A stretch of DNA of 6,123 nucleotides from Thermomicrobiales bacterium (GTDB taxonomy: Bacteria > Chloroflexota > Chloroflexia > Thermomicrobiales > UBA6265): contig JADLCW010000564.1 in assembly GCA_020847015.1 (NCBI GenBank), forward strand, positions 1-6,123, written 5' to 3'. This document shows, one piece after another, positions 5,998-6,123 of this stretch. The notes beneath the pieces were generated by a model that saw nothing but the letters and a program-made list of their open reading frames with translations, had not been told where the DNA came from and did no database searches. A program made the translations under genes and the position numbers. Every line of letters starts with the position of its first letter. The first letter of the stretch is position 1.

Positions 5998-6123
5998 GTT
6001 CGCCGGCGTTCCTGGTCCCGCTTTGCAGCAGCCGCGGTTCTCTGGCCCGCTCGCGCCGGGTACTCGTCCCTGTCATCGCTTCGCTCTTCAATTGTGAACC
6101 CGACAGTAGCGGCCGACGGGGCG

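Larger units (their letters stand above)
5776..6084 (-). ncRNA. T-box riboswitch leader, inferred lysine-specific, upstream of dapA-dapB
   Basis: Tandem RNA elements on the minus strand match the T-box architecture. The stem I base pairs GCGAAGC (6084-6078) with GCTCCGC (5986-5980), one mismatch, followed by a K-turn-like bulge (GATGA 6077-6073 opposite GA 5988-5987). GGG (6070-6068) pairs with CCC (5993-5991) below a specifier loop whose 5' side holds the AGTA motif (6064-6061). CCGGCG (6059-6054) pairs with CGCCGG (6008-6003) above it. An AGAGA segment (6043-6039) and a distal hairpin CCGC/GCGG (6037-6034 with 6021-6018) follow. Further hairpins lie at 5970-5953, 5932-5919 (GACTG-GAAA-CAGTC), 5917-5894 and 5860-5842. 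The T-box proper is GGGGTGGTACCACGG (5836-5822). The RNA senses uncharged tRNA and decides between antiterminator and terminator. No promoter is recognisable in the 39 bases upstream, and it may lie partly beyond the window. Confidence 0.93.

Noticed and set aside
5645..6091. Minus-strand frame of 148 codons spanning the T-box leader
   Set aside because: Overlaps the structured riboswitch and terminator; only its last 27 codons, with their own ribosome site, are plausible.
5012..6097. Plus-strand open frame of 361 codons opposite dapA and the T-box
   Set aside because: Antisense to dapA, and runs through the structured T-box leader.
6091..6110. -10-like TACTGT or CACAAT upstream of the T-box
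   Set aside because: Poor matches to consensus with no -35 visible; the promoter probably lies at or beyond the window edge.

Overview
The window is very GC-rich and densely coded. It reads as a chromosomal piece of a high-GC, T-box-using bacterium. A Thermomicrobia-like Chloroflexota is my best guess, with a high-GC Firmicute or actinobacterium as alternatives; this is inferred from style only, since no marker gene is present. There are five protein genes of clear family, one possible very small gene and one well-resolved RNA regulator. I see no mobile element, CRISPR array, tRNA or rRNA.

Left part, minus strand (1-2196): a BMP/PnrA-family substrate-binding protein (1114-2196) is followed by the nucleoside-type ABC transporter ATPase (start at 1006, running off the left edge). 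A perfect 10-bp hairpin lies between them. The permease genes usually found in such operons would lie beyond position 1. The binding protein has a twin-arginine-like signal peptide and no lipobox cysteine. A divergent spacer (2197-2482) separates this operon from a plus-strand tandem universal stress protein (2483-3373). That gene converges on the lysine operon across a hairpin-containing gap (3374-3604).

Right part, minus strand (6123 down to 3605): a lysine biosynthesis unit. It reads as T-box leader (about 6084-5776), possible 27-codon ORF (5728-5645), dapA (5509-4580), dapB (4480-3605). The T-box has a K-turn, a specifier loop, a distal stem I loop, the UGGU-bearing bulge, and overlapping antiterminator and terminator hairpins. 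The specifier loop reads GAAC-AAG-A, which presents the lysine codon AAG. This matches the downstream genes, which encode the first two committed steps of the diaminopimelate/lysine pathway. The expected logic is that uncharged tRNA-Lys stabilises the antiterminator and lets transcription reach dapA and dapB, while charged tRNA-Lys leaves the terminator to form.

The strongest result is this inferred lysine-specific T-box controlling dapA-dapB. Next in interest are the small basic ORF between the terminator and dapA, and the intercistronic hairpin in the BMP transporter operon.
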